A stretch of DNA of 64,000 bases from Chryseobacterium indologenes (GCF_002025665.1 NZ_CP018786.1:3224001-3288000); one strand, 5' to 3'; shown: positions 7,881 to 16,389, counted from the stretch's first letter. The notes: a model not told the origin generated them from the sequence alone. Translations and numbers: made by a program.

Positions 7881-8294
7881 TTAATCCAGCTTAAAGAAGA
7901 AATATACTACCGCCGCCCACTCTTTTCTGATTCCTTTTGCATACCCGATAGTGCTGTGGCTGCTGTTTTCAACCGTTCCATCATCTTTGATGTAACCAAT
8001 AGTGGAACGACTGCTGTTTTCTACAGTCCCGTCTTTTTTTACATACCCTACCGTAGAACGGCTCTTATTTTCAATAGTTCCGTCACTTTTGATGTAGCCA
8101 ATAGTGCTTCGGCTTTTATTTTCGATAGTCCCATCATTTTTAATATATCCCACAGTGGAATGACTGCTGTTTTCTATAGTTCCGTCATCTTTAATATATC
8201 CTGTGGTACTATGGCTTCCGGATTCTATAGTTTGAGCAACTAAAGAAAGACTGAAGAGAAGGGAACAAAAGAATAGTATTTTTTTCATATTCAA
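7881..8294 (-). CDS. Secreted 19-residue-repeat protein (5-fold beta-flower type)
   Basis: 137 aa with a clear signal peptide (about 1-21, ending SLVAQ). The mature part is six tandem copies of a ~19-residue unit of the form S-x-ST-x-GYIK-x-DGT-(I/V)-EN. The DNA repeats with it in 57-bp units. It ends with KEWAAVVYFFFKLD. This matches the small Bacteroidota proteins called 5-fold beta-flower proteins, a closed ring of short beta units; the family is recognised from the repeat, the function is not known. It has its own promoter-like element (8334-8341) and terminator, so it is probably an independent gene inside the eCIS locus. Start could also be the internal Met at residue 3. Unit number may vary between strains through slippage. 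Confidence 0.7.
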   Translation of the reverse strand: MNMKKILFFCSLLFSLSLVAQTIESGSHSTTGYIKDDGTIENSSHSTVGYIKNDGTIENKSRSTIGYIKSDGTIENKSRSTVGYVKKDGTVENSSRSTIGYIKDDGTVENSSHSTIGYAKGIRKEWAAVVYFFFKLD

Positions 8295-8333
8295 TATTTT
8301 AATGAGTTATTGACTTTGGTTATTTGATGTATT

Positions 8334-8341
8334 CAAAAGTA
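8334..8341 (-). promoter_or_regulatory. TAnnTTTG -7 element upstream of the beta-flower gene
   Basis: The leftward strand reads TACTTTTG, a match to the Bacteroidota -7 consensus TAnnTTTG, 40 bases before the ATG. No clear TTG -33 box was seen. The rest of 8295-8570 is AT-rich and holds no gene. Confidence 0.5.
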
Positions 8342-8574
8342 TTGATTATTCTTTTATAAAGATAAAAACTTGTAGATAAATGATTGAAAATAAAACCGCA
8401 CGAAAGGATTCGTGAGGTAGTAGAGAGAATTAAATCTAATAAAGATTAAAAGCTGAATTTCTTTTAGGTACTATGATAACCCTAAACAATGAAATTAGGC
8501 CTTAACATTTAATATACAATTATAATTTTTGGCCTAAAGTATATCATTCTTTTGTATGAATTTTATTAAATTAA

Positions 8575-8613
8575 AAAGACTCTGTAAGAATCATTTAGCT
8601 TTGCAGAGTCTTT
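8575..8613 (-). terminator. Terminator after the effector/immunity pair
   Basis: Perfect 10-bp arms AAAGACTCTG (8575-8584) and CAGAGTCTTT (8604-8613) with a 19-base loop. On the leftward strand it is followed by further T residues. It lies about 85 bp past the stop of the 8697-9164 gene and should end the effector-immunity transcript; flanking A/T runs could let it act in both directions. Confidence 0.65.
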
Positions 8614-8696
8614 AATCTTAACACTTTTAATTGGCCAGTTTTAATTTCTACTTAAGATAATTTTTTTATCACGATTTTCTTACTTCAATAATTATG

Positions 8697-9164
8697 TTAT
8701 TTTAAATCATCATAACTCAAAGGGTATGAAAAATAAGCATCTCCATCTTCATCAAGAATAAAAAATGTAACTATATTATTTTGAAAATAAACCATACATG
8801 GCATATTTGAATGCAAATAATTGTTTTCTCCTTCTGGATGTACAAACTCATTATTTTCATATTTAAAATTCACATACATAGCTGAAGAATAGTCTAATTT
8901 AAGAGGTAACATCTTATTTTGTTGCAACTTAATAAAGGTATCTTCGGAAATAACAGTGTAATCACATCTAGTTAATTCTGTGTAAGGAAATTCCTCTTCC
9001 GCAAAAAATGGAAGTTCATCATCTATTAGTTCTTTTATTAATGCGCTAATTGTTTCTAAAGAATGATCTCCCAACAGATATTGGTCAATCATTTTTTGTG
9101 TATCAAGATAATAATATCCTGATTTAGATTTATGTAAATCTACTTGTGTTATACCTATTGCCAT
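8697..9164 (-). CDS. Candidate immunity protein for the PRTase-type effector
   Basis: 155 aa, acidic, no signal peptide or membrane segment; no family recognised. It follows the 1430-aa effector after 45 bp on the same strand and precedes a terminator, the usual position of an immunity gene in polymorphic toxin systems. The sequence has a run of acidic residues (about 66-79, LIDDELPFFAEEEFP) and a C-terminal beta-rich part (VYFQNNIVTFFILDEDGDAYF). It is AT-rich like the effector's 3' end, consistent with having moved in together with the toxin tip. Function is inferred from position only. Confidence 0.5.
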   Translation of the reverse strand: MAIGITQVDLHKSKSGYYYLDTQKMIDQYLLGDHSLETISALIKELIDDELPFFAEEEFPYTELTRCDYTVISEDTFIKLQQNKMLPLKLDYSSAMYVNFKYENNEFVHPEGENNYLHSNMPCMVYFQNNIVTFFILDEDGDAYFSYPLSYDDLK

Positions 9165-9209
9165 ATTATTTTATTATTTAAAATTATTAACCCAAATATA
9201 TTATTATTC

Positions 9210-12200
9210 TTATAAAACATCTTTGAGCTTACCGTTAAACTCACCGTTACCTAGAGCAATTACAATATCCCTCGTAGTAGTCTGGCCAGCTGGTTTTATT
9301 TGATATACTGTCATTATTCCATCAGTAGCATTAAAAACTACGACAGGACTCTTAGTCTTATAACTTGTATGACTAGGTACATCTTCTCCTAATACATAAG
9401 TAGTTTGTTCATAATGCACTTGTACTTTATTTGCTTGTGTAATTTTATGTATTTCCATCATTTTTCTTTTACTTTTTTCTACTTTAGTACTTGCATCATC
9501 TTTATTAAATCCTAAAGTTTCTTGCATTGTTACAAATTTGAACAGAATATTCGGATAAGTATTTATTAATTCTCCAGTAGCTTTCATCAATGAAATAACT
9601 GAAGTACCTGAAAATAATGGCTCTACAATAGTAAATGTAATAGTTTGATCTTCCTTTCCTTTCATAGCTTCTTTTACATAAATTACTAAATCTTCAGGTT
9701 GCTGAATATTATGATCCTTACCGGTCACTTTATCTCTTGGCATTTTTCTTATCTTTTCGTTTTTGATAGAAGTATGTTTAGTTACGGCATCTCCTAAAAA
9801 CGAACCTCCTGTTTCGGTAGTTATAATATATTCTTGCCCTTTTAACTCTTCGCGCATATTTTGTAATGCTCCATGATATTCTCCTAAAAACGGAGAATAT
9901 ATGGCACCTTGTGCAATATCCCAATTACGAATTGATTTTGAACCTGTAGATACCATTTTTTTTCTTAAGTCAGTATTTCCACCATTTCTTAACTCTGGTA
10001 TATGTTTAATAAACTCTAGCATTTGTTCTCTTATTCTTTCAGGATATTTGCCTTCTTCTAAGTTTACCTCTCTGTTTTTTGCGAACTCTTTGTTTTCGAT
10101 AAAAGCCACTTTTTGTATGCTATAATTCAGCGCATTGCCCTCTCCAAATATATTAAATAATTGCTGTAGCGTATTAGAAAGTTGTTCTTCTTTATTCTCT
10201 ACATTATTATCTAATTTTTCTGCTCTTTTAATTTCATCGCTTGATGCGCCTTGTATTCTTGCTTTATCCAATGCTTTATCGGTTTCTTTTGCATCTTTAT
10301 CGGTTTCACGATATTGACTTTTAGCTTCAGACAATAAAGTTTTAGCTTTTACTTGTTCTTCTTTTGGTAAATTATGAAGCTCATTCTCCCACTTTCTTAG
10401 TCTGTCACCTACATTCATAGGCGTACTTGCTACCATTACTTCAACATTATTACCTTTTTTAGCAATCCAGAGTTTGTGATTCTCTCCTTCAGCAGAAAAA
10501 TAAATGGTTTCTCCAACTTCATTATCTTCAAGCTTTTTATCATTTCTGGTCATTCCTTTTTTATCCTTTCCATCATCTTTTCCTTTCTTACTAATGCCTA
10601 GTTTGTTTAGTAGTTTACCACCTTTTATTTTCACAAAAGTCCAGAACTTAGTAATCGCCTTCACAATACGTTCCCGTATTTTACGTATTACTCCTACCAC
10701 CTTATCTGCCAATCCACCAATTCCCAGTAATGAAGCTAAGAAACCAATCAGTACCGGAACTGCTTTACCTAATGCATTTTCTATTGATTTGGCCACAGCT
10801 CCTACATTTCCGCTGGCAATTGCTTTTATACTATCGGTAAAGGCTTTTACCAGTTCCATAATTTGTGCAGCCCGCTGGATAAAGAATTTCACAACATCTA
10901 TAATCGCCATTGCCGCTTTTATAAATGCTCCTACCGGAGTCAATAATCCCATTACCCATTTAATACCTGCCTGGATGACCTGTGTCTGGATAATGTCCAT
11001 AATAGCATCCATTACCGTAGCTTTAAGGTCGGCAAACTGATCTTTCAAATGCTCCCAAAGTCCGGCAACACCTTCTTTTCGAACAATTTGCACCATTTCA
11101 AAGCTTGTTTCAAGAACTTTCATTACAGGTTCACCTATCACTTTAGAACCGATGGCTCTGATTCCGCTCCATGTTAAACCAAGCACCTGTGTTGTGATGG
11201 AGAAAATTCCTTTTAATGAGAATACATCTTCCGGCATCGTTAAAGAGATTCCTTTCATTGCTCCCGTCAGCCATCCGAAGAAACCGGTTTTAAGGTGAGT
11301 CCAGATGTTATTCCCGAAATTGGTAAATCCTTGCGAAACTCCGGCAATAAGATTTTTAAAGAATCCTATCGGATCCATGATAATCGCCTGAATGGCACTG
11401 ATAACACCGGACAATAAATTGGTAAGGGTATTTTTAATTTCAATAATAATGGCAAACACACTGGTTCTAAGAACATCAAGAGCCTGATTCACCCAGCCGC
11501 TATTTTGTGTTTTTAAGTCTGAAATTCTGGCATCAATGCTTGTTATATTATCTGCGTATTTTTTAGCCAACACATCAATTAATGCATCCTTTTTACTGTT
11601 TACACTGTCTTCCAATGCATTGAATTTGCTTTGGATCTCTGCAATAGCATCTTTTCCAATTTTTCTTAAACTTGGTGATAAACTGTTGACATAAGTCTGT
11701 ACCTCTTTTTTGCCTTTAGCAATTCTGGTTTTGGCTGCATTAAGCTGCGTGGTAACATGGGTGGCGATTTGGTCAATAAATTTATCCATGACTTTAATGT
11801 ACAGGTCCTTACCGCTGTCAAAAAATTTGTTGACCTCTTTAGGTAAGCCTGTAGCTTTGTCCCATAACCATTTTCCTGCTGCCACTAAGGCTCCGTATTT
11901 TGCATAGGCATCCCCATAACGTTTCTTTTTATAAGCCTTCATTTCTTTATCGACATGGGCTTCAAATGCTTTTTTAGCTTCTTTGCTGCCATTATCAAAT
12001 TTTTCGGCCACCGATTTGTCCAGATTATTTAAAATACCATCCACATCAGTTTTGGAGGTAAGGTAAATACCATTAATATGATCGGCAATTTCTTTTCGTT
12101 TCTGGCTGTCTTTGCCTGAGGTCTGCTTTTGTTCACCATGTACATTACCTAGTCCGCCTTTTCTCGCACCATGCATGCCGCTAATGTGATGGGCCGCCTG

Positions 12201-13502
12201 TGTTTGTGCTTCATTACGGGTTTTAGACAGCTCCTTATTTTCGTTGGTTCTGAACTGTTGAGTTGCTGCAGCGCTTTGGGTTTTGGCTTTATTCTTTTGT
12301 GCCAAAGCATCTGTAAACGTAGGCTCATTAGATTTTGCCAGCATTGTATCGGTGACTCCATTGGCTTTCATTTCACTGTCGATGCTTGCTGTTTGTTCCT
12401 TAATAGGTTGTTCTACGCTTTCTGCATTTCTTTTCACTGGCATCGCTTTCACTACATTAGGTGTTCCCGGAGCAATACCTACATTTTGTGTTGGCATTTT
12501 TGCAACGGCACGAACAGGCTGTGCAGCGGTATCAGGTTGTGCAGCTGTTGCAGAAGCAATATCATTAGATGCCAGATTCTTTTCTTTTTTAACATCGCCT
12601 ACTGCCTTTTGATTAACTTCCTGTATGTTGTTGTGTTTCTCGAACTCATCTGCCTGCTCTTCATTTTTCGGAAGCTTGATGTTATGTATTTTTTCACTCA
12701 GCAAAGCTTTAAAATCTTCTTTCTTGAACAGCCCTGGTTTTTGTTCATCCATGGTATTCACCTGACTTGCTTGCGCCATACTCTGGCGTTCATTGGCTGG
12801 TGATGGTGCTGCAGCTTGTGCATCTTCAGATGATTTTTTTGCAGGTTCGTGGCGTTTCTGCACTTGAGCTGTAGCGCTGATCCGTCCGCTCAATTCTATA
12901 AATCCAGGATTGTCTGTGGCGTTTGCAGAGGTTTTTGTTTCCGCATCAGCCTCTATCGTTTTATCTGCAGTTACGGACTGAAGTTTTTCTACAGCAACAA
13001 CTTCCGGTTTCCTGGAAACGGCTTTTCCTGACGTCTTTGTATCCGCTTTTGCTTCCTGATTGCTCTTGCTTTCCTGATAAACGACAGCTTGTTCCTGTAC
13101 TGTTTTGGGCAGGTAGGTTCCCGATTTGAGTTTATGATAATCTTGTATTTGATTGTCATTCAAAGTAGACATATAGCCTTTTTCAATTTTCCTGGTGTCA
13201 GGATGGTTGATGTCTCCGGTTTTCGCCAGACTCTCCTGGAGTTTTCCATATTTTTTTTCTGATCCCTGGCCATAAATATCTCGTGAATCATGAACCCTCG
13301 CAATGGTACCATTGAGGTGGAGCAGACTGTCATTAGGGCTTCCTGATCCGGCAGCAATGCCTCTATTTCCGGATTTTTGTGTTTGTATACTGACCACATC
13401 AACCTCGGGCAGAGGTACAACTACCGGATTTTTCGGCTTTTGCTTTTTGCTCTGGTTTTTATGGGCCTTATTGTCTTTTTCTACAGGTTTTGCTGTTTTC
13501 AT
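9210..13502 (-). CDS. Large eCIS-associated effector with PRTase-like C-terminal domain
   Basis: 1430 aa. Residues 1-460 are low-complexity, basic and A/Q/K/T-rich, starting with a poly-basic segment. Residues ~465-690 form helical coiled coils. Residues ~690-1010 hold amphipathic and hydrophobic helices with FFGWLTGAMKG, VMGLLTPVGAFIKA and VLIGFLASLLGIGGLADKV, a carrier region I recognise from eCIS-linked DUF4157 proteins; the DUF4157 HExxH motif itself is missing. The C-terminus (~1195-1330) resembles a phosphoribosyltransferase fold: a glycine loop YIITTETGGSFLGDAV near 1224 and, near 1290, IVEPLFSGTSV, which fits the PRPP-binding motif (hhh(D/E)xxxSGTS). It is most likely a toxin carried by the particle. 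A tape-measure role is unlikely because a tape-measure gene exists elsewhere. The last ~1.3 kb is visibly more AT-rich than the middle. Confidence 0.72.
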   Translation of the reverse strand: MKTAKPVEKDNKAHKNQSKKQKPKNPVVVPLPEVDVVSIQTQKSGNRGIAAGSGSPNDSLLHLNGTIARVHDSRDIYGQGSEKKYGKLQESLAKTGDINHPDTRKIEKGYMSTLNDNQIQDYHKLKSGTYLPKTVQEQAVVYQESKSNQEAKADTKTSGKAVSRKPEVVAVEKLQSVTADKTIEADAETKTSANATDNPGFIELSGRISATAQVQKRHEPAKKSSEDAQAAAPSPANERQSMAQASQVNTMDEQKPGLFKKEDFKALLSEKIHNIKLPKNEEQADEFEKHNNIQEVNQKAVGDVKKEKNLASNDIASATAAQPDTAAQPVRAVAKMPTQNVGIAPGTPNVVKAMPVKRNAESVEQPIKEQTASIDSEMKANGVTDTMLAKSNEPTFTDALAQKNKAKTQSAAATQQFRTNENKELSKTRNEAQTQAAHHISGMHGARKGGLGNVHGEQKQTSGKDSQKRKEIADHINGIYLTSKTDVDGILNNLDKSVAEKFDNGSKEAKKAFEAHVDKEMKAYKKKRYGDAYAKYGALVAAGKWLWDKATGLPKEVNKFFDSGKDLYIKVMDKFIDQIATHVTTQLNAAKTRIAKGKKEVQTYVNSLSPSLRKIGKDAIAEIQSKFNALEDSVNSKKDALIDVLAKKYADNITSIDARISDLKTQNSGWVNQALDVLRTSVFAIIIEIKNTLTNLLSGVISAIQAIIMDPIGFFKNLIAGVSQGFTNFGNNIWTHLKTGFFGWLTGAMKGISLTMPEDVFSLKGIFSITTQVLGLTWSGIRAIGSKVIGEPVMKVLETSFEMVQIVRKEGVAGLWEHLKDQFADLKATVMDAIMDIIQTQVIQAGIKWVMGLLTPVGAFIKAAMAIIDVVKFFIQRAAQIMELVKAFTDSIKAIASGNVGAVAKSIENALGKAVPVLIGFLASLLGIGGLADKVVGVIRKIRERIVKAITKFWTFVKIKGGKLLNKLGISKKGKDDGKDKKGMTRNDKKLEDNEVGETIYFSAEGENHKLWIAKKGNNVEVMVASTPMNVGDRLRKWENELHNLPKEEQVKAKTLLSEAKSQYRETDKDAKETDKALDKARIQGASSDEIKRAEKLDNNVENKEEQLSNTLQQLFNIFGEGNALNYSIQKVAFIENKEFAKNREVNLEEGKYPERIREQMLEFIKHIPELRNGGNTDLRKKMVSTGSKSIRNWDIAQGAIYSPFLGEYHGALQNMREELKGQEYIITTETGGSFLGDAVTKHTSIKNEKIRKMPRDKVTGKDHNIQQPEDLVIYVKEAMKGKEDQTITFTIVEPLFSGTSVISLMKATGELINTYPNILFKFVTMQETLGFNKDDASTKVEKSKRKMMEIHKITQANKVQVHYEQTTYVLGEDVPSHTSYKTKSPVVVFNATDGIMTVYQIKPAGQTTTRDIVIALGNGEFNGKLKDVL

Positions 13503-13809
13503 TGACTTAGTTTTTTAATTTCATATTATTTTAAAAGACCTATAGGCACAACTAAGATATTGTGCCTTATAGGATGCCTGCCGGGTTGGAAAAATCATAC
13601 CGGTGAGGTAGATTCTTTAAGAACATAAGTAAATAGAAATGGTATTTGACTTTGAGAAACAGGCAACACTGAACCATTTCCTGGTTTCTTCTCTTGCTTT
13701 TGAATTTTCAGGTTTTTTTAAGTTTTAAATCCACTCTTTTCCGGGAGAATATCTCCTTTAGAGTGATTGATTCTGTCATTACGGTAAAGACTATTTCAGA
13801 ATCTTTTTA
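13503..13809. other. 307-bp gap without a supported gene
   Basis: Between the effector start and the holin-like gene. A forward frame beginning at 13694 overlaps the holin gene on the other strand and has no coding character. AAGATATTGTGCCTTATAGG near 13555 pairs partly with CCTATAGGCACAACT just before it, so a hairpin is possible; no clear promoter was seen. Confidence 0.4.
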
Positions 13810-14187
13810 TTATTTCATATCATCTTTCTTTTCTTCTTCCTCATCAAACTGTCTGTCTGTCTTCACTCCATATCGGTTTTCAATAAAAAGATTCACTGCT
13901 TTATCAATCCAGTTTGGGAGGTTTGTAGTGATCATTTTCAGGAATTTATCATAACCGTAGCCAAGCACAAATAATATCCCTGTTGAATACCATTTATCAT
14001 GCAACTCAGCTCTGTTCATTAAATAGCTCATTGTAAAGCCTACGATGACTACGATTACCAATGTGATAAAATGCTCCCATGGTTGTTTTTTCTCTTTATT
14101 TTGTATGGAGACCAGTACCCTAAGTAATCCTCCTGAAAAAGCTATTGCAGTTCCGATTAACAGGGCTTTTATACTATCCAAATTCAT
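13810..14187 (-). CDS. Holin-like membrane protein
   Basis: 125 aa with three predicted membrane helices (about 8-28, 39-57 and 66-80), short basic loops and a strongly charged C-terminal tail (DEEEEKKDD), the architecture of class I phage holins. No catalytic motif. It lies upstream of the effector on the leftward strand, behind the divergent repressor, and the same locus encodes an endolysin and a spanin-like lipoprotein about 13 kb away. Its probable role is to make inner-membrane holes that release the lysozyme and allow escape of assembled injection particles. The family is not certain from sequence alone; some Bacteroidota phage and PVC loci carry similar proteins. Confidence 0.65.
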   Translation of the reverse strand: MNLDSIKALLIGTAIAFSGGLLRVLVSIQNKEKKQPWEHFITLVIVVIVGFTMSYLMNRAELHDKWYSTGILFVLGYGYDKFLKMITTNLPNWIDKAVNLFIENRYGVKTDRQFDEEEEKKDDMK

Positions 14188-14248
14188 TCTTTTTCTTCTC
14201 TATTATTTATTAAAAATTTTAATTTTCAAACCACTTTCAGATGTTTAA

Positions 14249-14416
14249 TTATTCCTGAGACAGGATATACATATCATCTAAAAACTTTCTGATTTTCATG
14301 ATATTTTCACTCTCATCCGCATACGCTAACTCGTCAATAATATCACTGATATCTCTACCTGGCTTCTTCAGTTTTTCCTTATCTTTTTTCTTTTTTTTCT
14401 TTTCTTTTTTTTTCAT
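14249..14416 (-). CDS. Small Lys-rich protein, 55 aa
   Basis: A 55-codon frame starts at ATG 14416: a basic head (MKKKEKKKKKKDKEKLKKPG) followed by an acidic, helix-like part (DISDIIDELAYADESENIM) and ends ILSQE. It stands just upstream of the holin-like gene on the same strand. No family recognised. The ordered second half argues for a real small gene. It may be a regulator or accessory factor of the lysis module, which is speculation. Confidence 0.45.
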   Translation of the reverse strand: MKKKEKKKKKKDKEKLKKPGRDISDIIDELAYADESENIMKIRKFLDDMYILSQE

Positions 14417-14800
14417 GGTTACTAGAATTTTATTAAATGAACAATTGCTTTTTTAGTTTTTTTTAAAATTGATTTCTCTTCCAATACACTAAGGCCAAAC
14501 GGTTTCCTTTTACAATTCATGTTTTATTTAAAACAACAGAACTACAAAGCAAAAACCGTTTTTTACCTTAATATTTTACCTATAATTTAAATTTGAGAAA
14601 GATATTAGAGCAGCCTTTTAATCTGTATGAGGCTGTTGAGGATTTAGCAATAGCTTTGAATCCCTTTTTATCTTTTTAGAATGAATAATTTCAAGAAATG
14701 AATTATGAATACACACTATCTACAAACATTATCTTATTGATATTCAAGTTACAACATTATATTAAATGGTAAGGATTGAGCTTTCTTCCGTGACCGTATA

Positions 14801-14959
14801 CTATGGTTGAAGAATGATGTTATATATTGTTCTTTCAGACAAAAACAACATTTCCATCAACTCGTTGACAATCACTTTCATCTGTTTATCCTGATTACGT
14901 TTTACATAATCAATGACAAAATCTTTTCTTTTTTCGACTAATTCTTTACTACGTTTCAT
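14801..14959 (-). CDS. Small helix-turn-helix-like protein, 52 aa
   Basis: The 52-codon frame from ATG 14957-14959 reads MKRSKELVEKRKDFVIDYVK, then ends ...VNELMEMLFLSERTIYNIIL plus two residues. The LxLSERTIYNII segment looks like the recognition helix of a helix-turn-helix (compare ISERTVYRI in many regulators). It lies in the leftward leader region between the repressor and the holin. A small DNA-binding regulator of the locus is the best guess. Confidence 0.5.
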   Translation of the reverse strand: MKRSKELVEKRKDFVIDYVKRNQDKQMKVIVNELMEMLFLSERTIYNIILQP

Positions 14960-15002
14960 ATTCTATGGTTAAAAGTTTTTGTGGTTAAAAAGTTTTTTTG
15001 AA

Positions 15003-15180
15003 TCAGACAGGCTTCCTTCTCTTGCCTGTTGACCGTTTCATTAAGTCATAAGAATCCCTAAAGACGAATATTCCGCCTTCTAAAAAGATGTCTAATTCAA
15101 TTAATTTTGTTTTTTTAGAAGCCGGTACCAGGTATTTATCAATAAAAATCTTACCCTGACTTCTTTATTTTAAATTTCAT
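15003..15180 (-). pseudogene. Frameshifted small gene
   Basis: The leftward strand starts MKFKIKKSG from ATG 15180 and then hits TAA. In another frame, immediately after that point, a coherent segment continues (GKIFIDKYLVPASKKTKLIE, then ELDIFLEGGIFVF and a basic tail) to TGA at 15003. A single-base shift in the TCAGGG region would join the two into a ~58-aa protein. It looks like a small gene broken by a frameshift; a sequencing error or an unusual start codon are alternatives. Confidence 0.4.
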
Positions 15181-15334
15181 TTGCCCTCTCAGGATGTATT
15201 AGCAACTTTACTGACAACTATAATTAATCGATATTTTATATGTTGAGCAGTAATGTTATTCTACATGTTGGACTTGTTTTTTTATTTTCAGGAAAAAACA
15301 AAGAGCAAAATGATTGCTTTATTTAGATATCTAT

Positions 15335-15342
15335 CAAAAATA
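15335..15342 (-). promoter_or_regulatory. Possible TAnnTTTG promoter for the leftward lysis/effector genes
   Basis: Leftward TATTTTTG matches the Bacteroidota -7 box. A repressor half-site (ACGAACA, 15377-15383) lies just upstream, near where repression would act. It would drive the small genes, holin and possibly the effector. AT-richness makes chance matches likely. Confidence 0.35.
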
Positions 15343-15372
15343 AACGCATTTTTATCATTAGAGGAACAATTT

Positions 15373-15385
15373 AAAAACGAACAAA
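15373..15385. promoter_or_regulatory. Operator-like half-site (AAAAACGAACAAA)
   Basis: This 13-base word recurs exactly at 15674-15686 within the inverted-repeat array just before the repressor gene. The second copy about 300 bp away suggests that the same repressor acts on a leftward promoter. Confidence 0.4.
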
Positions 15386-15601
15386 ACACAAATAAAACAA
15401 TACAATAAAACGCACTTTTTACACCTTAAAGAGTATTTGAAATTTTCCCTATCCCTACTAGCTCCGGATAAAATAAAAAAAGAAAATATCTATATTTTAA
15501 ATACACTACATATAAAATAAATTTCCAACTCATTTAATTACATACAATTACAAACCAAAAGCAATATTTTAAAATATTAAAAAAATATTAAATTTTAAAT
15601 A

Positions 15602-15609
15602 TAATTTTG
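15602..15609 (+). promoter_or_regulatory. TAnnTTTG promoter element of the repressor gene
   Basis: TAATTTTG matches the Bacteroidota -7 consensus. The expected transcription start (~15616) lies upstream of the inverted repeats at 15649-15685, so binding there would block the repressor's own transcription. No clear -33 TTG. Confidence 0.5.
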
Positions 15610-15648
15610 TACATTTGTACTGTTCCATCTTAACGACGAAACAAATAT

Positions 15649-15685
15649 ACGAACATTGTTCGTTTTTCAAAACAAAAACGAACAA
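15649..15685. promoter_or_regulatory. Inverted-repeat operator array before the repressor gene
   Basis: ACGAACA-T-TGTTCGT (15649-15663) is a perfect 7-1-7 palindrome. Its right arm belongs to a second perfect inverted repeat, TTGTTCGTTTTT (15656-15667) and AAAAACGAACAA (15674-15685), with a 6-base spacer. Three ACGAACA half-sites in alternating orientation sit between promoter and start codon of a CI-like repressor: a typical autoregulatory operator. Confidence 0.65.
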
Positions 15686-15726
15686 ATTATTCATTTTTTT
15701 TTACAAATAACTATAAACATATCAAA

Positions 15727-16389
15727 ATGAACTATTTAGAATTCAAAGAAATTAGAAAGAAACTAAACATGAAGCAGGCTGATATAGCAAAATCTATAGG
15801 AGTGGGCACCAGAGCCGTGCAATATTGGGAAAAAGGCGAACGAAAAATACCGGAAACAACCGCTTACTTTGTCACCAATCTACTATTAAAACAACAGGAA
15901 CTCAATGATGACAGTGCGTCTCCAGTTGTTTTTTCAGATTTAAAGATCATGCATGTTCCATTGGCGAATCAATACGCACAAGCCGGTTATCTGAGTAATT
16001 TTGCTGATGAAGAATATATAGATAGTTTACCCACTATTCCTTTTACAGATGATGTAGAGCACAGAGGTGAATACATGTGTTTTGAAGTGAAAGGAGACAG
16101 TATGGATAACGGATCATACGAAAGCTATCTGGAAGGTGATATAATCTTATGCAGAAACATCAGACAGGATTACTGGATGAGTAAACTCCATTATGATAAG
16201 TGGGATTTTGTAATTGTTCACAAAGAGAAAGGGATTTTGGTAAAGCGAATCATCAACCATGATGTGGAAAGAGGGATCATCACCCTTCATTCTCTGAATG
16301 AATATTATGAAGATTTCGAGATCCATTTGAAGGATGTTGCGAAACTTTTCAATATTATAAGTACAAGACGTAAAAACAACAGAAGATAA
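15727..16389 (+). CDS. XRE-S24 repressor (CI/LexA-like)
   Basis: 220 aa. Residues ~4-55 form an XRE helix-turn-helix (KLNMKQADIAKSIGVGTRAVQYWEKG). Residues ~75-210 are a LexA/CI-type S24 domain with a potential self-cleavage bond A86-G87 (QYAQAGYLS), nucleophile S125 in VKGDSMDNGS and general base K173 in GILVKRII. Such repressors cleave themselves when stimulated by RecA filaments. It is the only rightward gene between the two leftward eCIS segments, is preceded by an inverted-repeat operator array and followed by a strong terminator. It probably controls the eCIS/lysis genes in response to DNA damage. Whether cleavage occurs, and which promoters it binds beyond its own, is inference. Confidence 0.85.
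   Translation: MNYLEFKEIRKKLNMKQADIAKSIGVGTRAVQYWEKGERKIPETTAYFVTNLLLKQQELNDDSASPVVFSDLKIMHVPLANQYAQAGYLSNFADEEYIDSLPTIPFTDDVEHRGEYMCFEVKGDSMDNGSYESYLEGDIILCRNIRQDYWMSKLHYDKWDFVIVHKEKGILVKRIINHDVERGIITLHSLNEYYEDFEIHLKDVAKLFNIISTRRKNNRR

Noticed and set aside
10504..11040. 178-codon hydrophobic forward frame
   Set aside because: Lies fully inside the reverse strand of the 1430-aa effector; a mirror of its helical carrier region.
12171..12803. 210-codon Cys/Phe-rich forward frame
   Set aside because: Shadow of the Ala/Gln-rich N-terminal part of the effector on the other strand; composition is what complementary low-complexity codons give.
14380..14416. A/T-rich run as a homopolymer artefact
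   Set aside because: It encodes the Lys-rich head of a 55-aa frame whose second half looks like an ordered protein, so it was kept as a low-confidence gene.
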